In this document: one piece after another, positions 54,793 through 64,000 of the stretch
Position numbering within the stretch: the first letter of the stretch is position 1
How the letters are laid out: each line of letters starts with the position of its first letter
DNA from: Dendrolimus kikuchii
Lineage: Eukaryota; Arthropoda; Insecta; Lepidoptera; Lasiocampidae
Direction: 5' to 3'
DNA length: 64,000 bases
Assembly (NCBI GenBank): GCA_019925095.2
Contig: CM034392.1
Span: forward strand, 8,320,887-8,384,886
Position numbers and translations under genes: made by a program
Notes under the pieces: generated by a model
Seen by the model: only the letters and a program-made list of their open reading frames with translations
The model's database searches: none
What the model was told of the DNA's origin: nothing

Positions 54793-55540
54793 TCAGTCAA
54801 GTTGGTTTGTGTTCCGTTGCACGCAGAAAGAGCTCACAGTGTCTTGAGGTCTGGCATCTGGTTTTTCCTGGGTTTTGGTCTTAATAGTTTTGATGATTGG
54901 ATCCCAAACAGGTGGTACTTGCCAACCATCTTCTCTATTGAAATTTGGGTGTTTTTTTGATTTCAATAGCCTCACGCATCACTCTAGGTATGAAACGATT
55001 TTCTTTCGCGAGGATTTGTGGGTTATCGAATCTGATGTAGTGGTTGGGTTTATCCAGCGTGTGTTCACTGATCGCAGACTTCGTAGACCTTGTGCGTTTC
55101 ATGTCAGCAATGTATTCTTTTACCCGTGTTTTTATGCTCCTCTTTGTTTACTCAATGTATGATAATCTACACTCACAATCGAGCTTGTAGACACCTGCAT
55201 CCTGGAGTGGGATATTGCATTTCACAGGTATCAGAAATTGGGTACTCTTTTTATGCGGCTTGAAATATGTTTTGATTGAAGCTCGCCTGAGAATGTGGCC
55301 AATTCTGTCTGTGACCCCCTTGATGTAGGGTAAGGTAGTAGGGCGCCGCTTAACTGAAGGTGGTTTGGGGCCTTTGTGAAGTTGGAGTAGAGTCTTCAGC
55401 TGATTGCGTTGTAGAACTCGTTTGACATGCTGAAGCTCTCCACCTACGTGGTTTTCGTCACAGATTTTTCGTGCTCTCTGAAACAAAGATTTGCCTACGG
55501 TAGCTAACTGACTAGGATGGTGGTGAGACGATTCCGATTT
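54793..55540 (-). pseudogene. Penelope-like RT C-terminus plus broken GIY-YIG domain
   Basis: Reading from about 55540: HPSQLATVGKSLFQRARKIC, then LPYIKGVTDRIGHILRRASI and FKPHKKSTQFLIPVK, typical of the region after Penelope RT. The nuclease starts GVYKLDCECRLSYIE, where the GIY and YIG motifs are expected. The Gly of YIG is Glu, and the next codon is TAA (55150-55148) where related proteins have Gln. The same frame continues TKRSIKTRVKEYIADMK and NRFIPRVMREAIEIKK, then shifts at an A-run (about 54960) into HPNFNREDGWQVPPVWD, ending at 54793. One nonsense codon, one frameshift and a lost motif residue mean it is dead. Confidence 0.8.
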
Positions 55541-55610
55541 CCGTAATCACGGCCACTGAAAAGTGGCCGAAACGTCGGAAAAACCAAAATCAAATAAATT
55601 ACCGCGCTTA

Positions 55611-56379
55611 AAACCGTTAAAACGTAGTTTTATTATTAGATAAGTATCTAGCTAAAAATAACTATTGTTATTTACTTATGAACGTCTACAGATTTATAGA
55701 TAAGTAACAAAAGTTACTGTAAAATGTAAAAAATTAATTAGAATCCCAGTTAAAACGCAGTTTTGATTCTACCCTACAAACGTAGAACCATAACAAAATA
55801 TTATATTTGATATAATTTTGACATCCTTATCAAATAATATGATTTTTTTTATCCGTGTAGTCGGCGTTTCGGTAAAAAATTTACATATAAATAGAACATC
55901 TGCGAGGTCGAACCTCTCAAGGCGTTCCTTAGCGTTTCTACCCGCTAATTTGTAAATCGCTTCGTAATATTGGCAAAATTAAAATGCTGATGTCATATTT
56001 TACTCGCCATTTATATGTTAATGTGGTAGTCTTGGAATCTGTGAAGGGATGGTCCTTGATTAAAATATCAATGGGTAATTTGTGAGGTGCCCGTTTAAGA
56101 CGGGCTTACTAAAATGCTACAATTTCAAGATCGTGATAAAAATATCAATCAGTATAAATTCTTCTGAATGTGTAAGCTTGCTATTACAACGGGTTATTCA
56201 GTACAAAGGCCATGACGAGCCTTAATCTCAACTCTTATCCCATTCCTCAAGGCGTAGTAAGATCACTGCAATCATTTGTAAGAGTGAAGGGTTGAGACGG
56301 CTGCAGTAAACCTAATGCCGCAATATTCGTAAATTAAGTACCTCTGCCGTCGGCGGGCTCAGTAAATATTATTTTTTTA
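55611..56379. other. Unassigned, no gene seen
   Basis: AT-rich with no recognised repeat. Confidence 0.4.
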
Positions 56380-56530
56380 TGTTAATAACCGCCCGATTGC
56401 GTTAATAAAGCCTTACATCTCGTAATTAGCCGACCCATTGTCTGCGGAGGCGGCGGAGTGGAGCCGAGAAATGAATTGAATAATTCGGGTGAAAGGCATG
56501 CCCGTCAAGACAGTTGTCTGAAGTATATTT
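56380..56530. promoter_or_regulatory. Small candidate regulatory island
   Basis: GTTAATAACCGCCCGATTGC, CTCGTAATTAGCCGACCC (TAATTA core) and GCGGAGGCGGCGGAGTGG stand out from AT-rich flanks and match no repeat here. Confidence 0.25.
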
Positions 56531-56963
56531 CTCAGATTGATAAAAGGATTATCCTTAATAGGACTGCCATACTTAGAGTCAGTTAATAAGCTATCTACAT
56601 TAAATAGTAATTTTTCACTACAGCATAATTAAAATGTATTTAATGTATGTATTAAAACCGGCTTAATTTATAATAGTAGTTAACACCGGTAAGGCGGGTT
56701 TTAGTTCTGAATGTCAATTTTTGATCTCTTCTACATAAGTAATAAAATCTGGTAAATTCATGGTAGTTAACGCATAATTAAGTTCCGTAGAAATGCTTAA
56801 GCGTTGGTTGTTTTGTTTTTGTCTTTAGCTACATAAACCTAAACAAAAATTTAATCTAAAATACAGCATGTCACAAAAACGTAGTTTTTTGAATCCCATT
56901 TTCTTTCGTAATATTTTTAAGCTCAACAGCTTGAGATTTTATAAAAAATGTATTTTTTATATC
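56531..56963. other. Unassigned
   Basis: AT-rich, nothing recognised. Confidence 0.35.
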
Positions 56964-57239
56964 ATGAGTTCAGCAGACAGGCAGACGGCCCACCCGATGG
57001 AAAGCGGTTACAATCACCTATGGATATTTGTAAATATGCTGCTGCTTTTTTAAGGGAAGACTAGATCCTGGCCACTAATGCCGGAACACAACTCAAGGTT
57101 GTTATGGCGATATACTTTAGACCTGGGGTGTTAGCCATCCAGTCGGGAAAATACCCTACCACCTGGCTGTGAGTTGTTTTATCGCCTCTTACGACAAGCC
57201 ACTTGGCCGCAAGAAACTGTATTCTTTCTCCATTCCTAT
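56964..57239 (-). mobile_element. Family A retroposon, copy 10
   Basis: ATGAGTTCAGCAGACAGGCA, AAGCGGTTACAATCACC, GCCGGAACACAACTCAAGG and CTTACGACAAGCCACTTGG keep the family order, with a small deletion near 57030. The terminal CTGCACGGATA is lost where repeat K begins. Confidence 0.8.
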
Positions 57240-57240
57240 T

Positions 57241-57455
57241 CTAACAGACAGTAATATCCAAACATGGACACAAACTTCTTTACATAGTATAAAACAATGT
57301 CGTTTTTCGCGTCTATCAGTTTATCCGCTTACTCCTAAACCATGCAACGGATTTTTAAGCGGTTTACCCCATCAGTTAGATAAATTTTCACTGAATGTTT
57401 ATATGTATAAAAAACCTACTTAATTTTTAATGTAAGTAGCGGGCCTATATAAAAA
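57241..57455 (+). repeat. Dispersed repeat family K, copy 2
   Basis: CTTTACATAGTATAAAACAA, CGCGTCTATC, CAACGGATTTTTAAGCGG and TAATTTTTAATGTAAGTAGC match 14949-15155 in order. It directly follows the family A copy. Confidence 0.6.
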
Positions 57456-58487
57456 TGTAAAGCAAAGTAACAAGTGCGAAAGCTTGCTTGGTGAATAAAC
57501 AAGGGTTAGGTACCAGGGCTCGACTGGAACACACCCGTACTGTAAAAATTGAATATTCTCAAAAATGAATAGCGTTCGTATTGGCGTAATCTGTTCCGCT
57601 CAGCAGGTCGTCGTCATCATCGCGTCTCCGCAACACTGGTTCCATTAATTAATAAATTAAACAATGCTCTTCTTAATTCCACGGTGGCTTCTGAGCCGCA
57701 CTCAAAATATTTGCCATGTATAAATTCACGCGGTGGATGATGAAGACAACCCTTCAACGGCGGCCCGTCTTTATAGCTCTATTTGTGTATTTTAATTACT
57801 GTCATTATATGCTAATGACTACCATCCCTTTTTCTTATCCTCCTAAATGGGTTATTGCAGTCTTATATCTATATCGTGCAGTTTTGTCGAGTAATTTTGA
57901 AGATTTAAATAATAATAAAGAGTTTTCTTTTTAATTTTTTGCAACGGTTGATTTTTTATGATTAATTGTTTTGACTCTGTAAGGAAATTGCCTCGGCAAT
58001 TTGTTTTGTGCTATTAACTTGAGAAGGAAGTCGTTTTGTGATTTGGAAAATTCAAATCATTCAATCTTATTCGTAGCGTCCATGTTTAAATTGTTTGATA
58101 GCATTCATTATTAACTTGAATAACTTAATGTGTTCACCGATTTATCATTTCGTACTTGTATCTTGTATGGTATTAACGAGGAAATAAATGATAAATGTTA
58201 TCGTTCACAGGTTTTAGCTTCAGAAGGAACAGAACTGCACGTCACAGACAGATATGTCAGAGAGACGAGAGAGATGTCAATCTTCTGGTATATCTAATAT
58301 CTTAAACATGAAAGTAAATTTGTTAGTCCCTTCTGCAGGACCTTACGATAGAATCGATTATCATCATACAATTTGATTTACACATATTTTTGATTTCGGG
58401 GCTAAACATTAGAGAAACTATTTATTCAGAAAATTGTGTTGCGTCAGATGTGAATTCAAATAATAATATTTTTTTATTTTTTTTATT
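57456..58487. other. Unassigned; low-repeat GC-richer part at 57560-57800
   Basis: GCAGGTCGTCGTCATCATCG, TTCCATTAATTAATAAATTA and neighbouring sequence resemble regulatory DNA more than a gene. The 72-codon frame at 57716 has no recognisable domain. Confidence 0.35.
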
Positions 58488-58788
58488 GCAGTAGTTCAGC
58501 AGACAGGCAGACGGCCTACTTGATGGAAAGCGATTACCATCGCCTATGGACATTTGCAACACCAAAGGTACTACAGATGCGCTGCTGCTCTCTTAAGGGA
58601 GACTGGAACCTGGTCACTAATGCCGAAACACAGCTCCAGGTTGTTATGGCGACATACTTTAGACCAGGGGTGGTAGCCGTCCAGTCGGGCAAATGCCCTA
58701 CCACCTGGCTGTGGGTTGTTAAGTCGCCTCTTACGAGAGGCCGCCCGGCCGCAGGAAATTGTATTCTTTCTCCGTTCCTGCATGGATA
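58488..58788 (-). mobile_element. Family A retroposon, copy 11 (near full length)
   Basis: TATTGCAGTAGTTCAGCAGA through GGGAGACTGGAACCTGGTCA and ACCACCTGGCTGTGGGTTGT to CCGTTCCTGCATGGATA, preceded by a T-run (58470-58487). Little decay. Confidence 0.85.
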
Positions 58789-58930
58789 ATATGACGTGAG
58801 TAAAACTAAATAAATCGATCATTGTAAAATTCAGTATAAATATATACTTGAGATAATAATAAATCTTAGATAGGTACAGAGAAGTTAGCTTTAGTGTTTG
58901 TGCTTTTGTAGTAGTGTACTGTCAGCATAT

Positions 58931-59432
58931 TGTTCCAATCTAGGCGCCGGCAAAGACAAATTCCACGTACAGATTTGTAGAAGCACATTTATTACCCGTC
59001 GGCATTTGAACTAATTGTAATTCTTTTATGATCGTCTTCTTTTGTTTACTTATTGATTGGTATATGTTTCTAGAGAACCCATTGTTTTGTTGTACTCTTT
59101 TATGACCGCTTGCGGCCGAATCATTAGCCAGGTGTTTCGGATTATGTCGACTACGATACGGGCACATTGCATTTGTGCAGTATAAAATGATGGCCTGATT
59201 GAGAGAGCGGGCAGTCAAACATGAATCACGATCAAAGCGAGACGTGTGTACTACAATCGGGAATCTAATAGTGACGGACTTTGCGCGTTTTATTGAATTA
59301 CGACTTCTGCATTACGATTGGACTTGTTATGTTCGGTTATATTTGTACATGTGTTATACGTGTTTGTATAATTCTAATAAACTCTATAATCATCCCAACG
59401 GCAATTTAATTCGAGTCCCGCAACTCGTAACA
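58931..59432 (+). mobile_element. Solo LTR 3 (Ty3/gypsy-like)
   Basis: Starts TGTTCCAATCTAGGCGCCGG and ends CAACTCGTAACA, with ATAT on both sides (58927-58930, 59433-59436). GTGCAGTATAAAATGATGG near 59175 is a TATA-type promoter core; GTGACGGACTTTGCGCG and TCTAATAAACTCTATAATC align with LTR 2. 502 bp. Confidence 0.8.
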
Positions 59433-59436
59433 ATAT

Positions 59437-60240
59437 AAATAAATAAAAGAATACTTTTTATATAATTTTATAGGCAGGTACTTGATATGAATTTAATTTT
59501 AAATTAATAAAATTTTAATTTTAAAAACAAAAATAAATAAATTTCAAGTTTAGAAGTCGTGTAAATACACAAATACTACTTACTACATACGCAAAAACGT
59601 CTCGAAGCTAATTCACCTGTACATAGACAGATAACACATAGCATACCAAAATAAGCAATAAAAAAAAACATACACACATATTACATACATATTATCCTGG
59701 AAATTTCGACGATTTCCTTGGGAGACGTATCTAAAATTACGCGATCTAATTTTAATTTTGTCACGTAGCTTAGCTTACACACAACGAATTTATAGCAAGC
59801 AAAACATTTTATATTTCATTGAAATAATTCACAGCTAAAGTAAGAACAATGCCTCATGCAACAATAATATAATAATCAAGCTTTATCGTGAGAAAACGCT
59901 CCCCTCGAAAGAGTGGTAAAGATGCAAATCGTGGCAAGCCCGCGTCTTAACGACACACATTTTCTTTCCCTCGTATGTTGAAATCTCGGAATTCTTTTAC
60001 ATAATCATGTGTTGAAAATATAACAGCTTTTTAGCAATGGGGTGTTTTATAAACTTAAGTATGCATTGTGCGTCTGAGGAAACAACACTTGAGGGTGATT
60101 AGAATAATGTTCGTTTTCGGAAGTATTATGGGATTTCTTATATTATAATTCGCTGGCTAGTTATTGAATACAAAGTAACTTGTTCTGGACTAGTTGCATG
60201 ATATATTACTAAGTTAAACATATATTTATATATGCTATAC
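59437..60240. other. Unassigned; one octamer site
   Basis: ATGCAAAT at 59922-59929. AT-rich otherwise; no gene seen. Confidence 0.4.
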
Positions 60241-60255
60241 GGGCCTCCTTATTTT

Positions 60256-60600
60256 TAGGCTTTTGTAGCCATTATGAAAGAAAAAACGGGATTCTTCCTC
60301 TCGGTGGTATTCGATCGGCTATTTGAGGCGGTGAGGAGGTTGGGGCCTTGAGGAAAACCTCTTTATCCAGGCTTCTGCTCGGCGGGTGACTACCCATCAG
60401 TGGTAGGGTATAGAGCCGTTGGAAACTTCCCTCATAACGGTGGTCTCTCAACGACCCTCGTTGGCCAGTCTGCGGCATCCGATAGCCTTTGCGGGCTTTG
60501 CGTTGGCTTCATCTGCGACTTAGTTGGCCATTTGTTGGTGTCCGGTGGCTAATGAGATTCTTGTAAAATGCCCTGCATCTCACCCTTTCGTCTGTCTTTG
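60256..60600. other. GC-rich unassigned segment, transposon-like
   Basis: A sharply GC-richer block (GGCGGTGAGGAGGTTGGGGC, GCCGTTGGAAACTTCCC, GTCTGCGGCATCCGATAGCC) between AT-rich flanks. It looks like the interior of a larger element. The 68-codon minus frame (60272-60478) has no recognisable family. Confidence 0.35.
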
Positions 60601-61869
60601 TATGCCACAAATTTCTTTTTGCAAATTACTGAATTACTATGTAGAAAACATGTCATGAAGATACAACATAGAAGTTGTTTACAGAGTTATGTAGTGAAAT
60701 CGCGAAATGGGCGCTATAATGTACATTGAGGGTAGCTTTTTTCATATAGAAAATAAGTCATAATTATGTAGGATCTCTAGATCAGACCTTAAAAAGTCAT
60801 GATTATATCTTTTAATGAATTATTATTCAAACTTAATAAGTAGGAAGATATTAGCTTCATATACTTGAGTTGAAGAAATTGTGACCCACCTTTAACTTTT
60901 AAACTATGATCCAGAAATTTAAAAATAAAATATTTGAAAAATACTTTCAATGAAAGTTGGTTTTACAGGTCGAGTAGTTATTTTGTGTTGAGAACTTTTT
61001 AGTTCATCACAGGTTGGTTAAATATAGAACTGTCTGTTTACAGCTGACTGTGTCAGTAAAAACTGTGTTGCAAAAAGATTAAAAATTATATTCTCTCTGT
61101 ACAAACAACTCGTTTCTCTCCCATCTTACATCTATACCACTAAAATTTTGATTACTTAAATAGGTTTTTATGGTTCCGTAGCCAAACGACAAAAATCGAT
61201 GTATGTATCACATCTAGGGAACAGCTCATTGTGCGCGGATTATCATGCACTTACCCAATTTATTTATTAGTAAATTATATCAGACAAAATGACGACCCGT
61301 CCAATAAAAAGAAACAATCATCACAAAAGTTTTGTCGGGTCCCAATGAATTATATGCCTTATTATTTCTACAGAATCTGGTTGGTCTGCTATCAAAAATC
61401 AATTTAGTTTAAAGCACTTTTTAGCAAACCCAAACAAAACAATATTAATAAAATATTTGCTTCGAGATCCCCCAGCACTGGCGAACATGTCGTTATCATT
61501 TTTGCTATAATTTTAGTAGCAAGAAGACATCGTCTGTCCGTATTTATTATCGTCGTTGCTTTTTACGAAGTATCATTCAACGGTGTTTACGACCATGTCA
61601 CAGGTTTACTGTTATGTTACAAGTAAAGGGGTTAATTTTGCTTTTTTCTATCGCTTCAGGTGTACAATATAAATTGGTAATAATGGTTGATGTTTTAACG
61701 GAAAGAGATTGCAAAAGGTATATAATTGAGGAAAAGCTTGTCATGCCTGATCATGGCGGCTCTGTTGACGTCATAAGTACCTTTACGATTTACTTATGAG
61801 ATACTTACATAATAGCTCATAAACGGCTCACTTGTGGGATCAAGTCTTTTTTTATATTTTTTTTTATTT
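60601..61869. other. Unassigned; old repeat G at 60860-61270
   Basis: GGTTTTTATGGTTCCGTAGC, CAAACGACAAAAATCGATG and ATTATCATGCACTTACCC match the G family. Nothing else is recognised. Confidence 0.4.
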
Positions 61870-62170
61870 GCATGAGTTCAGCAGACAGGCAGACGGCCCA
61901 CTTGATGCAAAGCAGTTACCATCGCCTATGGACATTTGCAACACCAAAAGTGCTACAAATGCGCTGCTGTTCTCTTAAGGGAGACTGGAACCTGGTTACT
62001 AATGCCGGAACACAACTCAAGGTTGTTATGACGGCATACTCTGGACCAAGGGTGGTAGCCATCCAGTCGGGCAAATGCCCTACCACCTGGCTGTGGGTTG
62101 TTTCGTCACCTCTTACGACAGGCCGCCCGGCCGCAGGAAATTGTATTCTTTCGCCGTTCCTGCACGGATA
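61870..62170 (-). mobile_element. Family A retroposon, copy 12 (near full length)
   Basis: GCATGAGTTCAGCAGACAGG through AATGCGCTGCTGTTCTCTTA and GGGCAAATGCCCTACCACC to CCGTTCCTGCACGGATA, preceded by a T-rich run. Well preserved. Confidence 0.85.
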
Positions 62171-63399
62171 AAATTGTTTACACTTTTTTCATGATCTTAG
62201 ATATGTATATATTTTCACAACACGAAGTATATAAGTATGTATAGATTTTGGTTTTTCGAGTAGTAATTTTTAAAGTGCAGACGCCATCGATGGAGTTAGA
62301 AGAATAATCGTGTTCAGCTCCATTGCGTTAGTGTCAAAAATTCGTATTCTATTAAATTCACAAAATCTTCTCGATATCGTCGCGGTAGAAAAAAAATGGC
62401 GTTACCATTAGTAGAAATGACTTTAGCCGAAATGAATATTGAAAAGCTACCAAAAATTTAAATATTTAGTTCATGAGTTTTTGTTTATAAACATTACTAA
62501 AAATAGAGTGGCATGCCCTTGGAATTGATAGAATATTAAAATCAAGCAAACCTACGAATGAGATGATAGTGTCCCGCGATTTTGAGAAGATTTCAGTAGC
62601 AGAATTGGGCCCCAGGTCTAATCTACAACCAAACACATCGATTATAAGCTGACTTTTACGGGTACAAAATCATAAAGTGGCACGGATGATGTATGTTATT
62701 TTTGCAAGAGCAAGGTTAATGCGCTTTGCTCGGCTTACCCACATATTTATTGCCATTGGAAATCCAGTGCTGAAAATGTATTCAGGCGTACGGGCGCATA
62801 GCATGTTTCCTTGTCACATTAGGCATAAGTAGTACTCTCTCCTCACCCTATTAACCGTGATATATGCGACAATTCTTTTCCCAAATCCTCGGAACAGAAG
62901 GGAAGCGAACTCATATCGCGCGCTCCACTTACCATCGACACCTTTTGCTTTTTTGTATTTCTTTCTGTTCGTACTTACTGGTAATCAAAAAAAGCTTAAC
63001 TATAATTGTTGGCACAGCATTCAGAGTTGGATAATGGCCCATTAATAAAAAAAAAATAGTAACTAAAACTTCTTAATTTTATGCTTAACTAGAGTTTTTC
63101 CCGCGGCAAAGCTGGTAGTAACTCTTTGTTACGGACAACAACAAAAAAAAATAGGTTTTTTATATTTATATAAACCTTCAAATACTTAATTTTCTTGTTG
63201 AATTCACTACAATTACAAAGGAACTAAATCAATATAGTGTAGACAACTTCACAGCAAAATATAAATAATAACAGCAGCCAACCTGATTTGAAGTACCTAT
63301 AACATATGAATGTCATGTGGGCAACCGGACAACGTATTTATTATTGAATTATAGCGATGCTTGTGTACATTTGTAGGGCCATCTATTTTGCTAATCCGT
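62171..63399. other. Unassigned, no gene seen
   Basis: A low-repeat, GC-richer part lies at 62680-62960. The 62-codon frame at 62857 has no recognisable domain. Confidence 0.4.
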
Positions 63400-63808
63400 C
63401 TATTCTAGGTAAACGAGGTTTTTTTTCGGGATAAAACGTATCCTAATGTTGATTCGGGTTATAAGCCAGCGTTATGATGAGTAATTCATTCATATAAGTT
63501 CAGTAGTTTCCAAAAAAGATATGATCGCAGCGCCATGTTTTTGGATATTTTCGTCTACCCCACGGAAATTACGTCATTTATCGGGATAAAAAGTATCCTA
63601 AATTACGCCTCGTGATATAAGTTAGCTCCGGTTCGAGTTTCATTTAGATCCGTTTAATAGTTTTTACGTGATGCTCTAACAGACAGACAAAATTCTAAAA
63701 ATTGCATTTTTGGAATCTTCTGGTCCGAATTAGTTCCCCTGATTTTCTGATTTTTTCACATTTTTAAACGCAATGTACAAACTCGAACCATTTACAGATT
63801 TATTATAG

Positions 63809-63810
<2 letters not shown>
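63400..63810 (+). mobile_element. Helitron-like (Lep1/MINE-1 type) copy, ends lost
   Basis: TCGGGATAAAACGTATCCTA, TTCGGGTTATAAGCC, CATTTAGATCCGTTTAATAG and AACAGACAGACAAAATTC are typical blocks. TATCGGGATAAAAAGTATCC occurs as a second, internal copy of the first block (about 63580). Confidence 0.6.
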
Positions 63811-63886
<76 letters not shown>

Positions 63887-63903
63887 TATATACATATATA
63901 TAT

Positions 63904-63964
<61 letters not shown>
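63810..63964. repeat. TA dinucleotide microsatellite
   Basis: About 150 bp of TA repeats with CA-containing interruptions (ATACACATATA, TACACACATATA near 63877-63910). Self-complementary, and a likely assembly-sensitive site. Confidence 0.95.
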
Positions 63965-63966
<2 letters not shown>

Positions 63967-64000
63967 GATGTTTATTTTTAGCTTTTTCGTTTATTTAACC

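Larger units (their letters stand above)
54480..55610 (-). mobile_element. 5'-truncated Penelope-like element with inverted ends
   Basis: Penelope-like elements encode a reverse transcriptase joined to a GIY-YIG nuclease. Here the coding remnant lies at 54793-55540. It is bracketed by inverted ends: TTTTTCTGACGTTTCGGCCT at about 54486 and GGCCGAAACGTCGGAAAAAC at about 55562, each adjoining CCAAAATCAAATAAATTA on the outer side. Right and left ends also share CCGTRATCACGGCCA. A family B fragment (54655-54726) sits in the 3' part. Confidence 0.75.

Noticed and set aside
14949..57455. Repeat K adjoining family A copies as one composite element
   Set aside because: Both K copies lie beside a family A copy, but in different relative arrangements, so chance adjacency is more likely.
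61872..62171. 99-codon frame
   Set aside because: Entirely within a family A retroposon. The same readable stretch recurs in other copies with different breaks, as expected of a non-coding repeat.

Overview
The window looks like a gene-poor, AT-rich stretch of a lepidopteran (moth or butterfly) nuclear genome. This rests on repeat families I recognise from Lepidoptera: a ~310-bp retroposon ending in TGCAATAAAAA, repeats carrying the CGTGGACGAAGTCGCGGGC terminus, mariner, Penelope-like and several non-LTR retrotransposon remnants, and MITEs. I see no bacterial operons, no rRNA, no functional tRNA gene and no CRISPR array. No complete host gene is visible. The only candidate host coding sequence is a stop-terminated open frame running in from the left edge (1-174), which could be a terminal exon.

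Layout. 0-6 kb: the possible exon, an unusual CTAG-rich stretch (365-1028), then short fragments of retroposon, Helitron-like and two non-LTR elements. 6-10.8 kb: a decayed non-LTR 3' end, two ~520-bp Helitron-like copies in opposite orientation (7156-7670 and 8497-9028) with hairpins between them, an internally deleted mariner (9845-10456) and a 107-bp palindrome. 10.8-19.7 kb: mostly unassigned DNA, a LINE C-terminus at 14.1 kb, one ~310-bp retroposon, and two GC-richer islands that look more like regulatory than coding DNA. 19.7-30.6 kb: a dense mosaic with two inverted copies of one MITE, a retroposon split by a later insertion flanked by GGTAGCA, and a 603-bp element holding a palindrome with 113-bp arms. 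30.6-46 kb: retroposon, SINE and LINE remnants, plus a degenerate tandem repeat with a ~230-bp period (40.02-40.63 kb). 46-59.5 kb: three diverged solo LTRs, each flanked by ATAT, a Helitron-like copy interrupted by two other segments, a near-textbook 202-bp non-autonomous Helitron (52116-52317) and a 5'-truncated Penelope-like element with a broken GIY-YIG domain. 59.5-64 kb: unassigned DNA, one more retroposon, a Helitron-like fragment and a ~150-bp TA microsatellite at the right edge.

The mobile-element remnants appear non-functional: stops, frameshifts, truncations or internal deletions are visible wherever a reading frame can be followed. GC-richer islands with homeodomain-type (TAATTA) or octamer (ATGCAAAT) cores could be enhancers of a distant gene, but only cross-species alignment could show that. 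I found no convincing new gene system. The most interesting structures are the long palindrome, the ATAT-flanked LTR trio, the Helitron-like group, the tandem array and the Penelope ends.
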